In this document: positions 1 through 12,203 of the stretch, piece after piece
How positions within the stretch are numbered: position 1 is the first letter of the stretch
Layout of the letters: each line of letters opens with the position of its first letter
NCBI GenBank assembly: GCA_027943335.1
Contig: BSBK01006021.1
Coordinates: forward strand, 1,179,501-1,243,500
Reading direction: 5' to 3'
Length of the DNA: 64,000 nt
DNA from: Chamaecyparis obtusa
Lineage: Eukaryota; Streptophyta; Pinopsida; Cupressales; Cupressaceae
Notes under the pieces: generated by a model
Seen by the model: only the letters and a program-made list of their open reading frames with translations
What the model was told of the DNA's origin: nothing
Database searches by the model: none
Position numbers and translations under genes: made by a program

Positions 1-213
1 GAATCTCAGGATTCATGTTTCCTGGATCATGAGATGGGGGCAGTTATTAAGGACCTAATGCAGTTTGATAACTTGGATAAGCTATTGGATGTTCTAGTTG
101 ATGAGGAGGATGATCCTCAAACTGTAGAAGAAGAAATGTTGAAGAAGACTATCACGGAGGGGCTAGAATTTGAAGACGTCGCTGAAGATGTTTGTAAGAT
201 GCACACTAAGTAG
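1..213 (+). pseudogene. C-terminal end of element B gag-like polyprotein (first unit, partial)
   Basis: The frame is open from base 1 and ends at TAG 211-213, giving an acidic 70-residue tail rich in Asp and Glu. It is closely similar to the end of the second unit at 22097-22312, with only a few substitutions. I do not recognise a domain here. The rest of the protein lies upstream of the window. Confidence 0.6.
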
Positions 214-421
214 CAAGAGAGGCCTGGTTTTTATGCTCTCCAGGGGGTGTCCTATGAGATATATTTCCAAGGTGGGGTAAAGAAAGGCATCTATACTTAA
301 TTATTTGATGGAGGGTGATGTCAAGAGTTCACTCTTTAGTGACCCTGAGATTATTTAGTTTTATCAGTCTCCCTGGGAAGGAAACACTTATAATCTATTT
401 GAGGTGAGTTGTCTGGACTAC
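214..421 (+). other. Element B internal 3' non-coding stretch, left part
   Basis: This matches 22313-22516 of the second B unit and holds no clear gene. It stops at the element A insertion point. The matching right part resumes at 15797. Confidence 0.6.
417..421. repeat. Target site duplication of element A (left copy)
   Basis: ACTAC at 417-421 is repeated at 15792-15796, directly outside the two LTRs. The unoccupied paralogous site near 22512-22516 has a single ACTAC in the same context. Confidence 0.93.
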
Positions 422-1633
422 TGTAATACCCCAAAAATGGGCTACAAGTTCATTAACCTCCTACATCGACAAATCGAACAAAATCGACATCGAAGTCCTA
501 ACCTAAGGCACATCTGAACATCATCAAATCTAATTGATTATCTTAAATTCTGCATCAGGGAATATTCCTAGCAATATTCCTAATCATCATAATTATCTTT
601 AATTTTATAATCATTTGGCAATAAATCACATTTATCCTAAAGTTTGATTAATTGAATATTTTCATATTTAATTAATTAGATTTAATATTTCCCACTTAAT
701 TGTGTAATTAAATTTAATTATATCTATTATTAATTGTATTATTTAATTTTGACAATAAATCTAATATCATATGAATAATTGATTAAATTCTTATTTAATT
801 AATTAAAGCAAGTTGTCATTATTTAATAATATAGTTTTTAATAAAAGTTTGATTAAATAATTGATTAACCCATAAATCAATTATTTTATTTTTAAAAGTA
901 GTTAAGTTGAGCATAAATCACTTTATTATTAAATTAATTCATAAATAAAACATGCACAATCATAAAAGCAGACAACTATCAATTATCAATTAAATCTAAA
1001 CTCTATTTTGAATTAAAAATTAGCTTTTGCATGTTTTTGTGAGTTAATTATCCTTTATTTAAAAATAACTCAAAAATCAACTTGAGTTATTTGAGTGATT
1101 TATGGCTTTTTCTCATGCACCTCCAAAGCCCTGGATTTCTATAAAAACAAGGCTCAGCTCTTCATAATTCATCTCATATTTTTGCACAATCATGCTGGAG
1201 AATTGGAATTGAAGAATCAAAGCTCTTGCGAATCGACATCTTTGTGAGATCAATCTTATTTTTTGCATTCATATTGCATATCATTTCTAGATTAGTATTG
1301 CATATCAATTTTCAATAGCATTCATAGCATATCAATTTCATCTAGCATAGATTCATATCAAGTTTTCATTCCTTATTGCATAGAAAATCCAAAAAAATAG
1401 CTTAATTGCATTCAATCTCATATCTAGATCAATTGCATTCAAATCCTTCATTTAGGTGTCGTCTAGGTCACTGATCTCGATAACAATCTGAGAACATCAA
1501 TCTCACACCTATTAGAAGGCAGTAAATCGCTTGGTTAGATTAGATTTCAATTTTGCATGATTTGATTATAGCTAACCTCTAATGTTTTACTGAGTGTTGT
1601 GTCTACAGATTAGGTACAATTTTCACACACACA
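422..1633 (+). repeat. 5' LTR of element A
   Basis: The boundaries are fixed by the matching 3' LTR, the TG...CA ends and the ACTAC duplication. Positions 590-1080 are very AT-rich with many TTAATTAA-type palindromes. The probable TATA box is CTATAAAA near 1139-1146, followed by a 5' transcript region holding many GCAT/ATTGCATATC-like words. Confidence 0.95.
1138..1148 (+). promoter_or_regulatory. TATA box in element A 5' LTR
   Basis: TCTATAAAAAC sits in a less AT-rich stretch about 490 bp before the LTR end. The same word is present in the 3' LTR of A and in the LTR of D, so it is conserved in the family. The transcription start is inferred to lie about 30 bp downstream. Confidence 0.55.
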
Positions 1634-1637
1634 TTTC

Positions 1638-1655
1638 TGGCACCCACCGTGGGGC
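1638..1655 (+). other. Primer-binding site of element A
   Basis: TGGCACCCACCGTGGGGC begins four bases after the LTR. It starts with TGG, the complement of a tRNA CCA end. The same string follows the LTR of D, and a shortened version follows that of C. The matching tRNA is not identified here. Confidence 0.8.
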
Positions 1656-3056
1656 AACCCACCTTTGCATGCTGGTTTTGATTTTTTTTGGGAGCTAAAA
1701 CCCCAAAGTTTCAAAGATTTAATTTTATCTCTTAAACAGCTTAGAGTTTTGGTCTAAAATTTTTGTTTTAGGTTGGTGACATATCGGGGAAGCTTTGATA
1801 AAAAATTCAGAATTTTCTAAAATGTTTTGAATTTTTAATAATTTTTTTTCAGTTTTTCATAAAAAATTAGATTCCGGTGCAAATCAAAATATTTCTTGGA
1901 AATTTTTATATTTTTGGAAATCTCTTCAAATTATATAGAGGGTCTATTATTTGTGTTTTAAATTTGGATTCAATTTAGTCTCTCAAATAGTCAATTTGCA
2001 AAAACTAGTTTGTTTTGATAAAACAAGTCTCTAGGGCACAAATGAAGAGATTTTTCTAAAATTTTTGCATTTTTGGAAAGCTCTCTATTTTTTAGTAGGG
2101 GTCTCTATTTTGAATTTCTATTTTTGTGGCCAAAATTATATCAACCAAATCAGATCTTGTTGACTAGGTCAAATGCAGCAAAAAAAATAAAGTTTTGTGA
2201 TGGGTATGCACTTATTTTTTTTACATGGTTTAATGAATGATATGAGTTGTCATTTGGGTTAATTGTTGGTTATTATTGCTGATAATAATTGATTTTTAGA
2301 GCTAACCCTATGGTTTTCATAAGTTGAATATATTTTGCATATCTTGTTTGCTTGTTTGCTTGTTGGGGAGTTTGTCACTTGCTTGCATGGAAAAGCTCAA
2401 CAAGAATTGCTAAAAATCAGGTAAAATCTACTAAGTGCATTGCAAGGATCCTAGGTATTCTCTTTCATCTAATAAAATTTCAATTTGGCCTTAAAATAAA
2501 TCTCTCGTGTGTCTAGCTTGGGTGATTCTTTTCATGCTTTTGTTCTACACACTTGCATAATTGATACTAGGTTGTGACCCCTTAAGGATTCATTAAGTAG
2601 TCTTAGATACTTGTGATTGATCTTGATTGCTATCTTGGGTTATTGGACTCTCTAATCTTCCAGCCCCTCATTTCTGCCCCGTGGTTGCAATCTCAGCGGC
2701 ATAAAGGGGAGGGGTCAACAGGACAGAAGCGTTAAGTGTTCCACTTGGCAACCCTTTTGTGCTTTTAGGAACTCACTTGTTTTCTAAGTTGGGGACTCAT
2801 TTTCAGCTTGTGTGAGGTGTTAAATGTTCCACCTTGTGGAATCATCTCATATTTGCTTTAAGCGTTAAATGTTCCTCTTTCTGCTTTTTGGGTATTTTTG
2901 GTAGATTTGCTTTCGGGAATATATCTGTGCTCACATAGTAATTAGGCCCTATGAACACTATTCATGATTCTTGAGAGATTGGATTCCTAGAGAAATATTT
3001 CTTGATGATAGAATCCTTGTAGGTAGGGAGGATACTTAGTGCATTTCACATTCAGC

Positions 3057-3252
3057 TTGGTTAGTGCATCTTCTCTTATTGATCGACACATTCTCTCTCC
3101 AGAGAGGTTGATAGATCACGTGGGGTTGATATCACGAGCTTTGGTGAATCAAAATTGGTTAGTGCATCTTCTCTTATTGATTGATACATTCTCTCCCTAG
3201 AGAGGTTGATAGATCACATGGAGTTGATATCACAGACCTTGGTGGAACAAAA
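3057..3252 (+). repeat. 98-bp tandem duplication in element A leader
   Basis: Two adjacent copies begin at 3057 and 3155 with TTGGTTAGTGCATCTTCTCT. They differ at only a few positions. The homologous D leader (about 50530-50640) has one copy. Confidence 0.85.
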
Positions 3253-3997
3253 CTTTGTCTTAGCATGTCAGATTAATCTGCTTGCTTTGTTTGGGTTAAA
3301 AGTGAAAAGGTGTCAAAAACCTTGGATCTGGAGCCAAGTCCCCTTGTGGTATAAATCTGTGAGTCACCTTTAGAGAGGGTTAACCATAGCGGACAATCCC
3401 TTCACAGGGAAAACTGCGTTGATGGAACCTCAAGCGGTAATAGCCATTTTCACCAAGGTAGTGACAACCGCTATATAAATGTCCTTGTGGAAGAAATCTC
3501 CACGGGTATGGTTCATTATTGGGTTGTCAGATCTCCCTACCAGCTCTTGAAGATTAAGTTCTTGGACTGTGTCAAAACCCTGGTGTGTCAGGATTGGAGT
3601 TCACCCCTTTGAATCATAAAAGTTGCAGAGTCAAACCATTACTAAAAACCCTAGAGAGGCCAATTTTTCACTTTCAGGTATATGTGTGTTATTGCAAAAA
3701 TTTTCAGAACATACACAATTAGTACTCTCAGGGATTAGCACAATTTGGTCACTTGATTGTTCATGCACAAGGTTGCTTTTTCCCTTGTTCATTGTTTTTA
3801 GACATGCTTGGAATCACTTGCTTGCTGTTCTACGTGCTTGTTTATCTACTTGGCTATTAAAAATGATCAAATCTGGTATAACCTTCAAAATCTGGACAGT
3901 ACAATTTGCAAACAATCCAAAACTGAAGACCTTAAATTTTGCAAAAATTGACATAAAATCTTTCTGGAGTCAAAAGTCATTTCAAGAAGTCAAAAGT

Positions 3998-4211
3998 CAT
4001 ACGAGTTTTGTCAAGTGTCATTTCAGTATTGCCCATCTATCATACGATTGAGAACCCAGTGTCGTACGAGTTTTCAAACCAGCAAATTCAAGAAAGTCAA
4101 AACCCTGTTAGCAACTGTCGTACGAGTTTTGTCAACTGTCATTTCATTGCTACCCAACTGTCGTATGAGTTTAGCAACTATCATTTCATAGAATACCCAG
4201 TGTCGTACGAG
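3998..4211 (+). repeat. TCRTAYGA motif cluster in element A leader
   Basis: TCRTACGA/TCGTAYGA words begin at 3998, 4040, 4062, 4118, 4161 and 4203, usually followed by GTTT, and are interleaved with TGTCATTTC. The core TCGTACGA is a palindrome. Spacings are 42, 22, 56, 43 and 42 bases, suggesting a degenerate tandem array. Function unknown. Confidence 0.75.
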
Positions 4212-4675
4212 TCTGCAGAGTGTCATTTGGAAAAATTTGAGAGAGTTTTCAGAAATTGTCAAATTGCAAGATATCCAATGTTTCCAGCCTAGTTCCAAAA
4301 TTTGTCAAAAATATCATTGTGTCAGGAATAGAGCAGTAGCTATTGAGCATTCTACCATTTTTTGAGATTGATCTTTTGAATCCGATCCGGCCTTCTATTT
4401 GATCAATTTGAGTCCTTTTTATCTCGTGTCAAAACCTTGTCATAACTATCAATCTTCAATCAATCAATCTTCAAAAATAAACTAAGTATTGAGAACTCAT
4501 GTCCTCTATCTTTTGGGCGATCTATCCCATACATCCAGGGCACAGTATCCTTCACCCACATCTCATTGAATCTTCAAAACTATCATAATCTTGACAAGGT
4601 TGTGTCATCCAATTTTCTCAAATCAAATTGTTCTTCAGTTGTCTTCGTCCTTTTCTTCTGTTTCATTCAAAGTTA

Positions 4676-7600
4676 ATGGTGGAGACCAGAGCTTCTTCAC
4701 ACAAGAAATCAGAAGAAACATCTCAAAACTTACTTTTGACCAATACCCCAGGTCCAAATCTTGAACAACTCATCAAGTCAGGTATCTACGAAGATGACGG
4801 TCTCGGTAACTTTTGATTGAAAACTGGTTACATACCTCCTTTATCAACTCATAGAGGTAATCAGCAAACTCCTCCTCAATCTGTTCCAGGGAGCCCAAAA
4901 ACTCCTACCATGTCTCAAGTAGGGACAAACCATAGTTCTCTAGGAGGAGGATCCCAGGGACACCATTCTCAACATAATGCCGACCAAGAACCTACACCCT
5001 CTGAAATCCATCGATGTCAGAATGACGATGAATTCAAGAGAATGATGAGGCATTTCTTGAAAGTGGATAGAGAGGCATACTTTTTGCAATTAGCCCAGGA
5101 AGGAGCTAAACTCCCTCCTCACTTCAATGTCAAAGATATCATCATGCATGAGGAAGAAACTCCAATGATGACCATAATGAACCAGCTACACACTATGCAG
5201 GTCAAAATGAATAAAATTGAGGAAGAGAAGGAACCCAAGGAATTCTCCATGGAGGCCCTTTGTCCTTTCCCTTTTGACAAAGACTTGTATATTCCTCCAT
5301 TCCCAAAAAGAGTGGAGATGCCAAAGTATGACAAATATGATGGACACTCTGATCCTCAAGATCATGTTAGAGAGTTTTGTATGCAATCTATGGAATTCAT
5401 GCATGAACCGACTTATCTGATGCGTCTTTTTCCTAGATCCTTAGGAGGAGCATCCATTCAGTGGTTTTCAAGATTACCTTCTACGATCAAAAATTTTGAG
5501 GAATTGATTAAATTGTTTTATCAACAATATTCCTACAACATTCAACATTCGGTCACCACGATCGATATCTATAACCTCAAGCAATATCCAGGGGAATCAT
5601 TCCTAACTTTCCTCAAGAGGTGGAGAAAGAAGTTCTCTTTATATGATAGACAAATTCTCGAAATGGAGAAACTTGAAATCTTTATCAATAACCTTGTTCC
5701 AGAGCTCAACTATCCATTACAAATGCAAGCTCATGTATCTTTTGATAAAATGGTGGATAATGCAATCAAGATTGAGAAAGTACTTGTCAAGAAAGGAGAA
5801 ATCACACTTCAAAAGGACAAGTCTGAATCTGGATCTAGCTCAAAAGATAAAAACAAGAGCTGGAATAGAAACAAAGGTATCGTCTCTGATGGTGTTGTTG
5901 ACACTATCCGCACCCCATCAAAGGCACCGGCCTACAATCTCACCCTTGCCACCAAAGCCATTGAAGCTTCAGAGCAAAAATCTGCTGAACCATCTCCAAA
6001 GAAGCCATTCAAACGATGGGATAATAAATGAAAGTTTACTCCCCTGGGAGAATCTTTGGAATCTGCCCTGAGAACCCTGATAGCTGATAACATGATCTCT
6101 TTACCACCAATCTGAAACCTTGATCCGGATCCAAAACCATATTGGTGGAAAGATAATGAATTCTGTGCTTTCCATCAGACTAAAGGCCACAAAACTAATG
6201 GATGCTTCCACTTGAAGCATACCATTCAAGACTTGATAGATCAAGGAGACATCACAATCGATAATCCTACTAGCAATAATGATCACACAGCATTTACAGA
6301 ACCGTTTCCACAACATGGCAAGGGAGTTTCCACTTCTCAGCCTAACATGGGGGCAAAAGTCAACTATGCCTACCCTGGAAACAATGTTGTCATCAATATG
6401 GTTGAACCATGTCTCTCTGAGGGCTGCAATGTCATCATGATTGTATGAAGAGATAGAAATCATTCCTCAGCTAATGTGGTTACCAGATCACAAACTCAGG
6501 CTCATCTGAAAGGACAAACACCAAGTTCATCTAATGTGCCTAAGATACCTTTCAATCTCACATCTGCTTCTAAACAGAAGGCTACCTTGAAATCTTCTAA
6601 TCCAAAGGATACAAGACCTACATCTTACAGCATTGTCGAACAACTCCAGCATACCAATGCCAAAATCTCTATGTTTGAGTTACTTCAAATATCTCCAGCT
6701 CATAGAGATATCCTAGACAAAGCTTTGCTCGACTCTAATGTTCCTGATGATCTAGATCTAGACAGGTTCCAGACTATGGTTGGTCATCTAACATCTCCGC
6801 AATATATCTCCTTTTCAGAGGAAGATGACAACTCTTTGAGTCACCCACATAATCAACCCTTACACATAGAAGTCTTTATCCAGAACCGTTGAGTCAAACA
6901 TGTGTTGATAGATGGGGGTGCAGGCCTCAACATTTGTTCTTACAACTTAATCACACATTTGGGATTCTCAGAGATGGCTATTGATCCTTGAAAGAAGATC
7001 ACCATAAAGGCCTATGATGAATAGGAAAGATCTTCTAAAGGCACCATTGTCTTACCCATCCGAGTGGGTCCGGTCATCAAAGATACCACATGTCAGGTGC
7101 TTGATCTACCATTGGCTTACAATATTCTTCTAGGGAGACCTTGGATACATGAAATGCAAGCTATTCCTTCTACGTACCATCAATGCTTGAAATTTCCCTA
7201 TGAAGGAGTGGAGGTTACTATCCCAGCAGATCTGAGTACAACTTGCAATACATTAAAGGAAAGTGCTGATAAGCTTGTTCCCAATAACAGAATCTTCCAT
7301 CAAGCAACAAAATGTGGCTTCCACATCCAAGATGGAAGACATTGCTAAAGGGATCAATATCAAAGAAAATGGGATGGGAGAATATACTATAGAGCCAGTC
7401 TTGTCTCTGACATCTCTCCCTATCTCGCCCAAGTCATATGGACAATCTTTGAAGTAGTCTAAATCAGAACCTAAGGAACCTATGGAAGCATACAAAAGAA
7501 ATTTTGTGGCGGAGAAAGTATCCAAAAAAGAATATGAAGAGGATGAAGCTATGTTGGCATGGCTATACAAAGAGGATTCTGAATCTAAAATTGTTCAACC

Positions 7601-10600
7601 TAGTGAATCTATAGCACCTACAATCCCTTCTAATTCATATGGTCCAGGGAACAAATTGATAGCCAAGATGGGATATTCCAATCAAGGACCTCTAGGAATA
7701 AAAGGAAAGGGTCTTGTGACACCCATTTCACATATTGGTAGAGCCAACAAAGATACTGGTGGCTTAGCTTTAAGAAGAAACCCTATCATCTCAAAGCTGG
7801 TTGTTCTCATGTCATAGAACAAATTGCACTAGGAGAACCCCTTCTCAAGAAAGAAGAAATAGAACCCTCTGATGATGATTCAAATAGTTTAGAACTCATC
7901 CCCTATGAAAAATTGCCTAAAGAGATCAAAGATCTTCTTGATGATAAAGATGATCCTATCAGAAGAATTAATGTAGTAGAAACACAAGAACCTACTGTAG
8001 CGCAAGAGATGGTTGCACCACAAGAACTAGCCAATCTCGAAGGCAATCAAATTGATCAAGAAGAAGGGGATAGTTATTCTGACACTGATTCCCATGAATA
8101 TGAATTCAAGTCAGAGACTGAGGGTAATCCTTCTTGGGGTATTCATCCCGATTTCACACATTTTCTAAGATTTCCTAGAGATCCTGAATCGGAAGCCGAG
8201 TCAAATGACTATGAATGGGGAGCCATTCTAGAAGAAGATGAGCTTATAACAGAGAAATATATTGATGTTATTCACCAATATGTATCTCAACCCAATGTAG
8301 GTCTAGAGCGAAACAATGAACTTAATGTGTCTGATCCACCTATGGCTGAAGAAGACTCCCATTATGACATTGAGCCTATTCACGAGTTAAACATTTTGAG
8401 CTGTAATATCACCTTTGAACTTGAGAATCAAGTTAGGACCAATGATGACATATCCCCATCCGTGAACACCATATCCCAAGCCTTTCCCACTTTGACTATC
8501 CAACGCCCTAATCTTATCGACCAAACTTTCACAAACCCAAACCATGGTATTTATACCTTCCCGAATGACTATGGCCTTGCCTGCTACCTCAATGCAGTTG
8601 AGCCTATGAGTACTTCCATCAGTGAACCGAGCATCAGCATGACCGAGTCGGACATCAAATATCTTAGTCAGAAAAACAAGAGTAAAAAGAAAAAGAGTTC
8701 TGAGGGTGAAAACCACTTTGTGGCAGTCTCGGAACCTACAAAAGTAAAAAGAAAAGATGTATCTAAAGGTGAAAACCTCTCTGAGGCACCTGCAGATGAG
8801 ATATTTGATGTCCTTTCGAGTCATTTATAGGATAGATCTCCAGTTCTAATTGAGCCCACTCAATCCATCAATTTGGGTACAATAGAGGAACCACAATTGG
8901 TACATGTAGCACAATCTCTATCAGAAGAAGAGAAACATAAATTCACTACATTCTTATCAAAAAAAAAGATCAATTTTGCATGGAAATATTTAGATATGCC
9001 AGGATTGGATCCCAATCTCATTATGCACCATCCATCCATTGCTCCCGGGGTAAAACCAGTCAAACAGAAATTGAGAAAGATGCATCCTCATGTTGCACTC
9101 TTAGTCAAAGTAGAACTAGAAAAACTCCTAAAAGCTGGATTCATCCATGTCATAGACTATGCTGAGTGGATCTCCAACATTGTACCTATTTCAAAACTAG
9201 ATGGTTCAATCAGAGTGTGCACAGACTTTAGAGATGTGAACGGAGCATGCCCTAAGGATGATTTTCCACTGCCTAACATTGATATGATAGTGGACATGAC
9301 TGCGGGCTATGAAATGTATTCCTTAATGGATGGCTTTTCTAGGTACAACCAAATCAAAATTGCTCCAGAAGATCAAGAGAAAATAGCTTTCACATGTGCG
9401 CGGGGAACCTTCTATTGGAATGTTATGCCATTCGGACTCAAAAATGATGGAGCTACATATCAAAGAGCAATGACATCTATTTTTCATGATATGATGCATA
9501 GAACAATGGAGGATTATGTTGATGACACATTAGCAAAATCTATGATTAGGACTGAACATCTAAAAGACTTGAGCATGATCCTTGACAGAATGGAAAAGTT
9601 TAGTCTCTGACTAAATCCTTAGAAGTGTGCTTTTGGTGTCACTTCTGGAAAGCTCTTAGGCTACATAGTTTCAAAGAAAGGCATTGAAGTTGATCCGGCT
9701 AAAGTCAAGGCTATCATCAAGATGCAACCTCCCACAAGTATCAGTCAAATGAGGACGTTGCAAGGTAGAGTTCAATCTATCAGAAGATTCATATCACAGC
9801 TAGTGGACATATCACAACCTTTTACAAAAACATTACATAAAGGTGTGACCTTTGCCTGGAATGAAGACTGTGCAAAGAATTTTGATCATATCAAGAATTA
9901 TCTCTCGAATCCTCCTATCTTAATGCCTCCTATTCATGGGAAGCCATTAATATTATATGTCTCCGCAATAGATACATCACTGAGGGAATTGCTAGCACAG
10001 CATGATGAGAACAAGAAAGAAAGAGCCATCTACTATATCAACAGAACTTTAGTGGCCTATGAGAAGAACTACTCAATGATAGAGAAGGCATGCCTAGCTG
10101 TGATCTTTGCATCATAGAAACTGAGACACTACACGTTAGCTCATACTACTCATTTGGTAGCTAAAATTGATCCACTGAAATATCTCCTAAGCAAAGCTGC
10201 CCTCACAGGTAGACTAGCTAAATGGGTCATGCTCTTGAGTGAATTTGACATTGAATATGTTGAAAGAAAAGCTATCAAAGGACAGGTCATTGCTGATCAA
10301 TTAGCTAAAGCACCACTGTTTGATGATACACCCATGCAAATGGAATTTCCCGATTCCTCTATCATGCACCTCTCTTCTAGAGCATGGTGGTTATTCTTTG
10401 ATGGCTCCTACACATAGAATGGATCTGGAGTAGGCATATTATTCATCACTCCTCAAGGATACTCGATACCCAAAGCATTCAGACTAAATTTTCCTTGCAC
10501 AAACAATATTGCTGAATATGAGACACTTCTTAATGGTATGAAAATGACAATACAGTGGAGAGTTACAGAGATGCACATCCATGGAGACTCACAATTGGTT

Positions 10601-12136
10601 ATCCACCAAGTCAATGATGTGTACCAAACCAAAGATGAAAAGCTCATTCCTTACAAGAGAATGGTATATGATTTAAAGAAATACTTCATCTCTATCACAT
10701 TTGAGCAAATACCCAGAATGGAGAATAAGGCTACTGATGCAATGGCGACACTATCTACTCTCTTACAGTAGCCCAAACATGAGCTACGCTATGAGTTCCT
10801 GGTGGAAGCCCTATCCTATCCTGCATATGACTCCCCTGAAACCTGCATGATCTGCACTGTTGTAGGTTATGACTCATCTTGATACACAAATCTATTCTCC
10901 TATCTCCATGACCAAATCATCCCTAAGTCCTTTAACCATTTTAAGAAATGAAACCTTATCTGATCCACATCCCGATATGTCATCATTGGTAATGATCTGT
11001 ACAAACGAGGTCTAGATGGTACACTGCTTAGATGTTTAGAATGGGAAGAGTCTCAACATGCATTAGAGGAAGTCCATGAGGGTATATGTGGATCGCACTC
11101 AAATGGTTTAACGTTAGCTTGAAAACTTATTAGGGCTGGGTACTATTGGCCTGAAATGGAGAAAGAGGCTATTAAATTTGCTAAAAACTGTCAGTAGTGT
11201 CAAGTACATGGCAACTTGATTCATGCTCTAGGGAGAGATCTAATTCCCTTTACTACACAATGGCCTTTTCAACAATGGGCAATTGATCTCATAGGCACTA
11301 TCCATCCACACTCTTCTAATGGACATACCCATATCATCACAGCTACAGATTATTTTACAAAATGGGTAGAAGCAGTTCCTCTAACACAAGCAACAGGGAA
11401 ATAGATCTCTATGTTCATCCTGAACTACATCATTTGCAGATATGGGATCCCTCATTCCATAGTCACAAATAAAGGGGGACAATTCAAAAATAAGGATTTA
11501 GATGACTTATGTGCTAAATTCAAGATTACACAACATTCATCTTCTATTTACTATCCTCAAGGGAATGGACAAGCTGAGGCTTCAAACAAAAATCTCCTGA
11601 AGATCTTGCACAGAATAGTTAATAAAATAGGAAGAGACTGGCATCTAATGATCAATCCAGCTCTCTGGACCTACAGGACTAGTATCAGAATGCCTACAGG
11701 GGCTACACCTTTCACTTTAGTTTATGGGTTTGAAGCAGTACTGCCTATTGAGGTTGAAATCCCATCACTCAGAATCAGAATGCATGGACTTGTCACTGAT
11801 GAAGACTACAGAGTGTCAAGGTTACAAGAACTTGAATTACTAGATGAGCACAGACAAGTAGCGTATGATCATCTCAGAGTGTATCAGAAAAGAATGTCTA
11901 GAGGCTACAACAAGAAAGTCAGACACAGAGAATTTCAGGTTGGTGATCTAGTGTTGAGAGAAAATCCTAAAAATCAATCACATCGAGAACGCAAGGGGAA
12001 GTTCGAACCTAATTGGCTGGGTCCCTTTGTTATCACTGCTACTTTTGGCTCTGGTGCCTATCAACTCTCAACGACTGAAGGAGAACAGCTCCGAGAACCA
12101 ATCAACGTTCTCCATCTGAAGAAATTCTATGCCTAA
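4676..12136 (+). pseudogene. Element A gag-pol polyprotein, degenerate
   Basis: A single frame runs from ATG 4676 (MVETRASSHKK) to TAA 12134-12136 once stops are ignored. Order: Pro/Ser/Thr-rich N-terminus; capsid-type gag domain about 5290-5760; knuckle C-x2-H-x4-H-x4-C at 6164-6205; aspartic protease (LIDGGAGLNIC) about 6904-6940; G-patch-like segment about 7640-7790; acidic linker; reverse transcriptase about 8930-9690 with YVDD at 9515-9526; gypsy RNase H about 9940-10330; second RNase H about 10380-10770 (FFDGS, AEYE, DSQL); integrase about 11030-11900. In-frame stops include 4814, 6029, 6113, 6446, 6890, 6989, 7022, 7455, 8828, 9608, 10115, 10415, 10769, 11120 and 11402. A 2-base deletion near 7285 and a 1-base deletion near 7766 compensate each other. 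The second integrase Asp is lost (TNKGGQF instead of TDNGGQF). Confidence 0.92.
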
Positions 12137-12203
12137 GACATTCAGTGCTTGGTAAATGTCCTGAAAAAATCTTAAAAATTAGAAAAAGTCCTAAAAAAAT
12201 GAA

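Larger units (their letters stand above)
1656..4675 (+). other. Long leader of element A, non-coding
   Basis: About 3 kb lie between the primer site and the gag start, with no convincing gene. The region holds a 98-bp tandem duplication (3057-3252), three GTTAARTGTTCC words near 2730-2880, and a TCGTACGAG-type motif cluster at 3998-4211. D has a homologous but shorter leader. Short open frames here, such as the one at 3623-4051, have biased composition and are not conserved as protein. Confidence 0.7.

Noticed and set aside
4161..4211. TCGTACGAG repeats as a CRISPR-like array
   Set aside because: The repeats are short and degenerate with irregular spacing, in a plant retrotransposon leader.
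3623..4292. Open frames in the A leader as genes
   Set aside because: They overlap the TCGTACGAG motif cluster, have no family resemblance, and are not kept in the homologous D leader.
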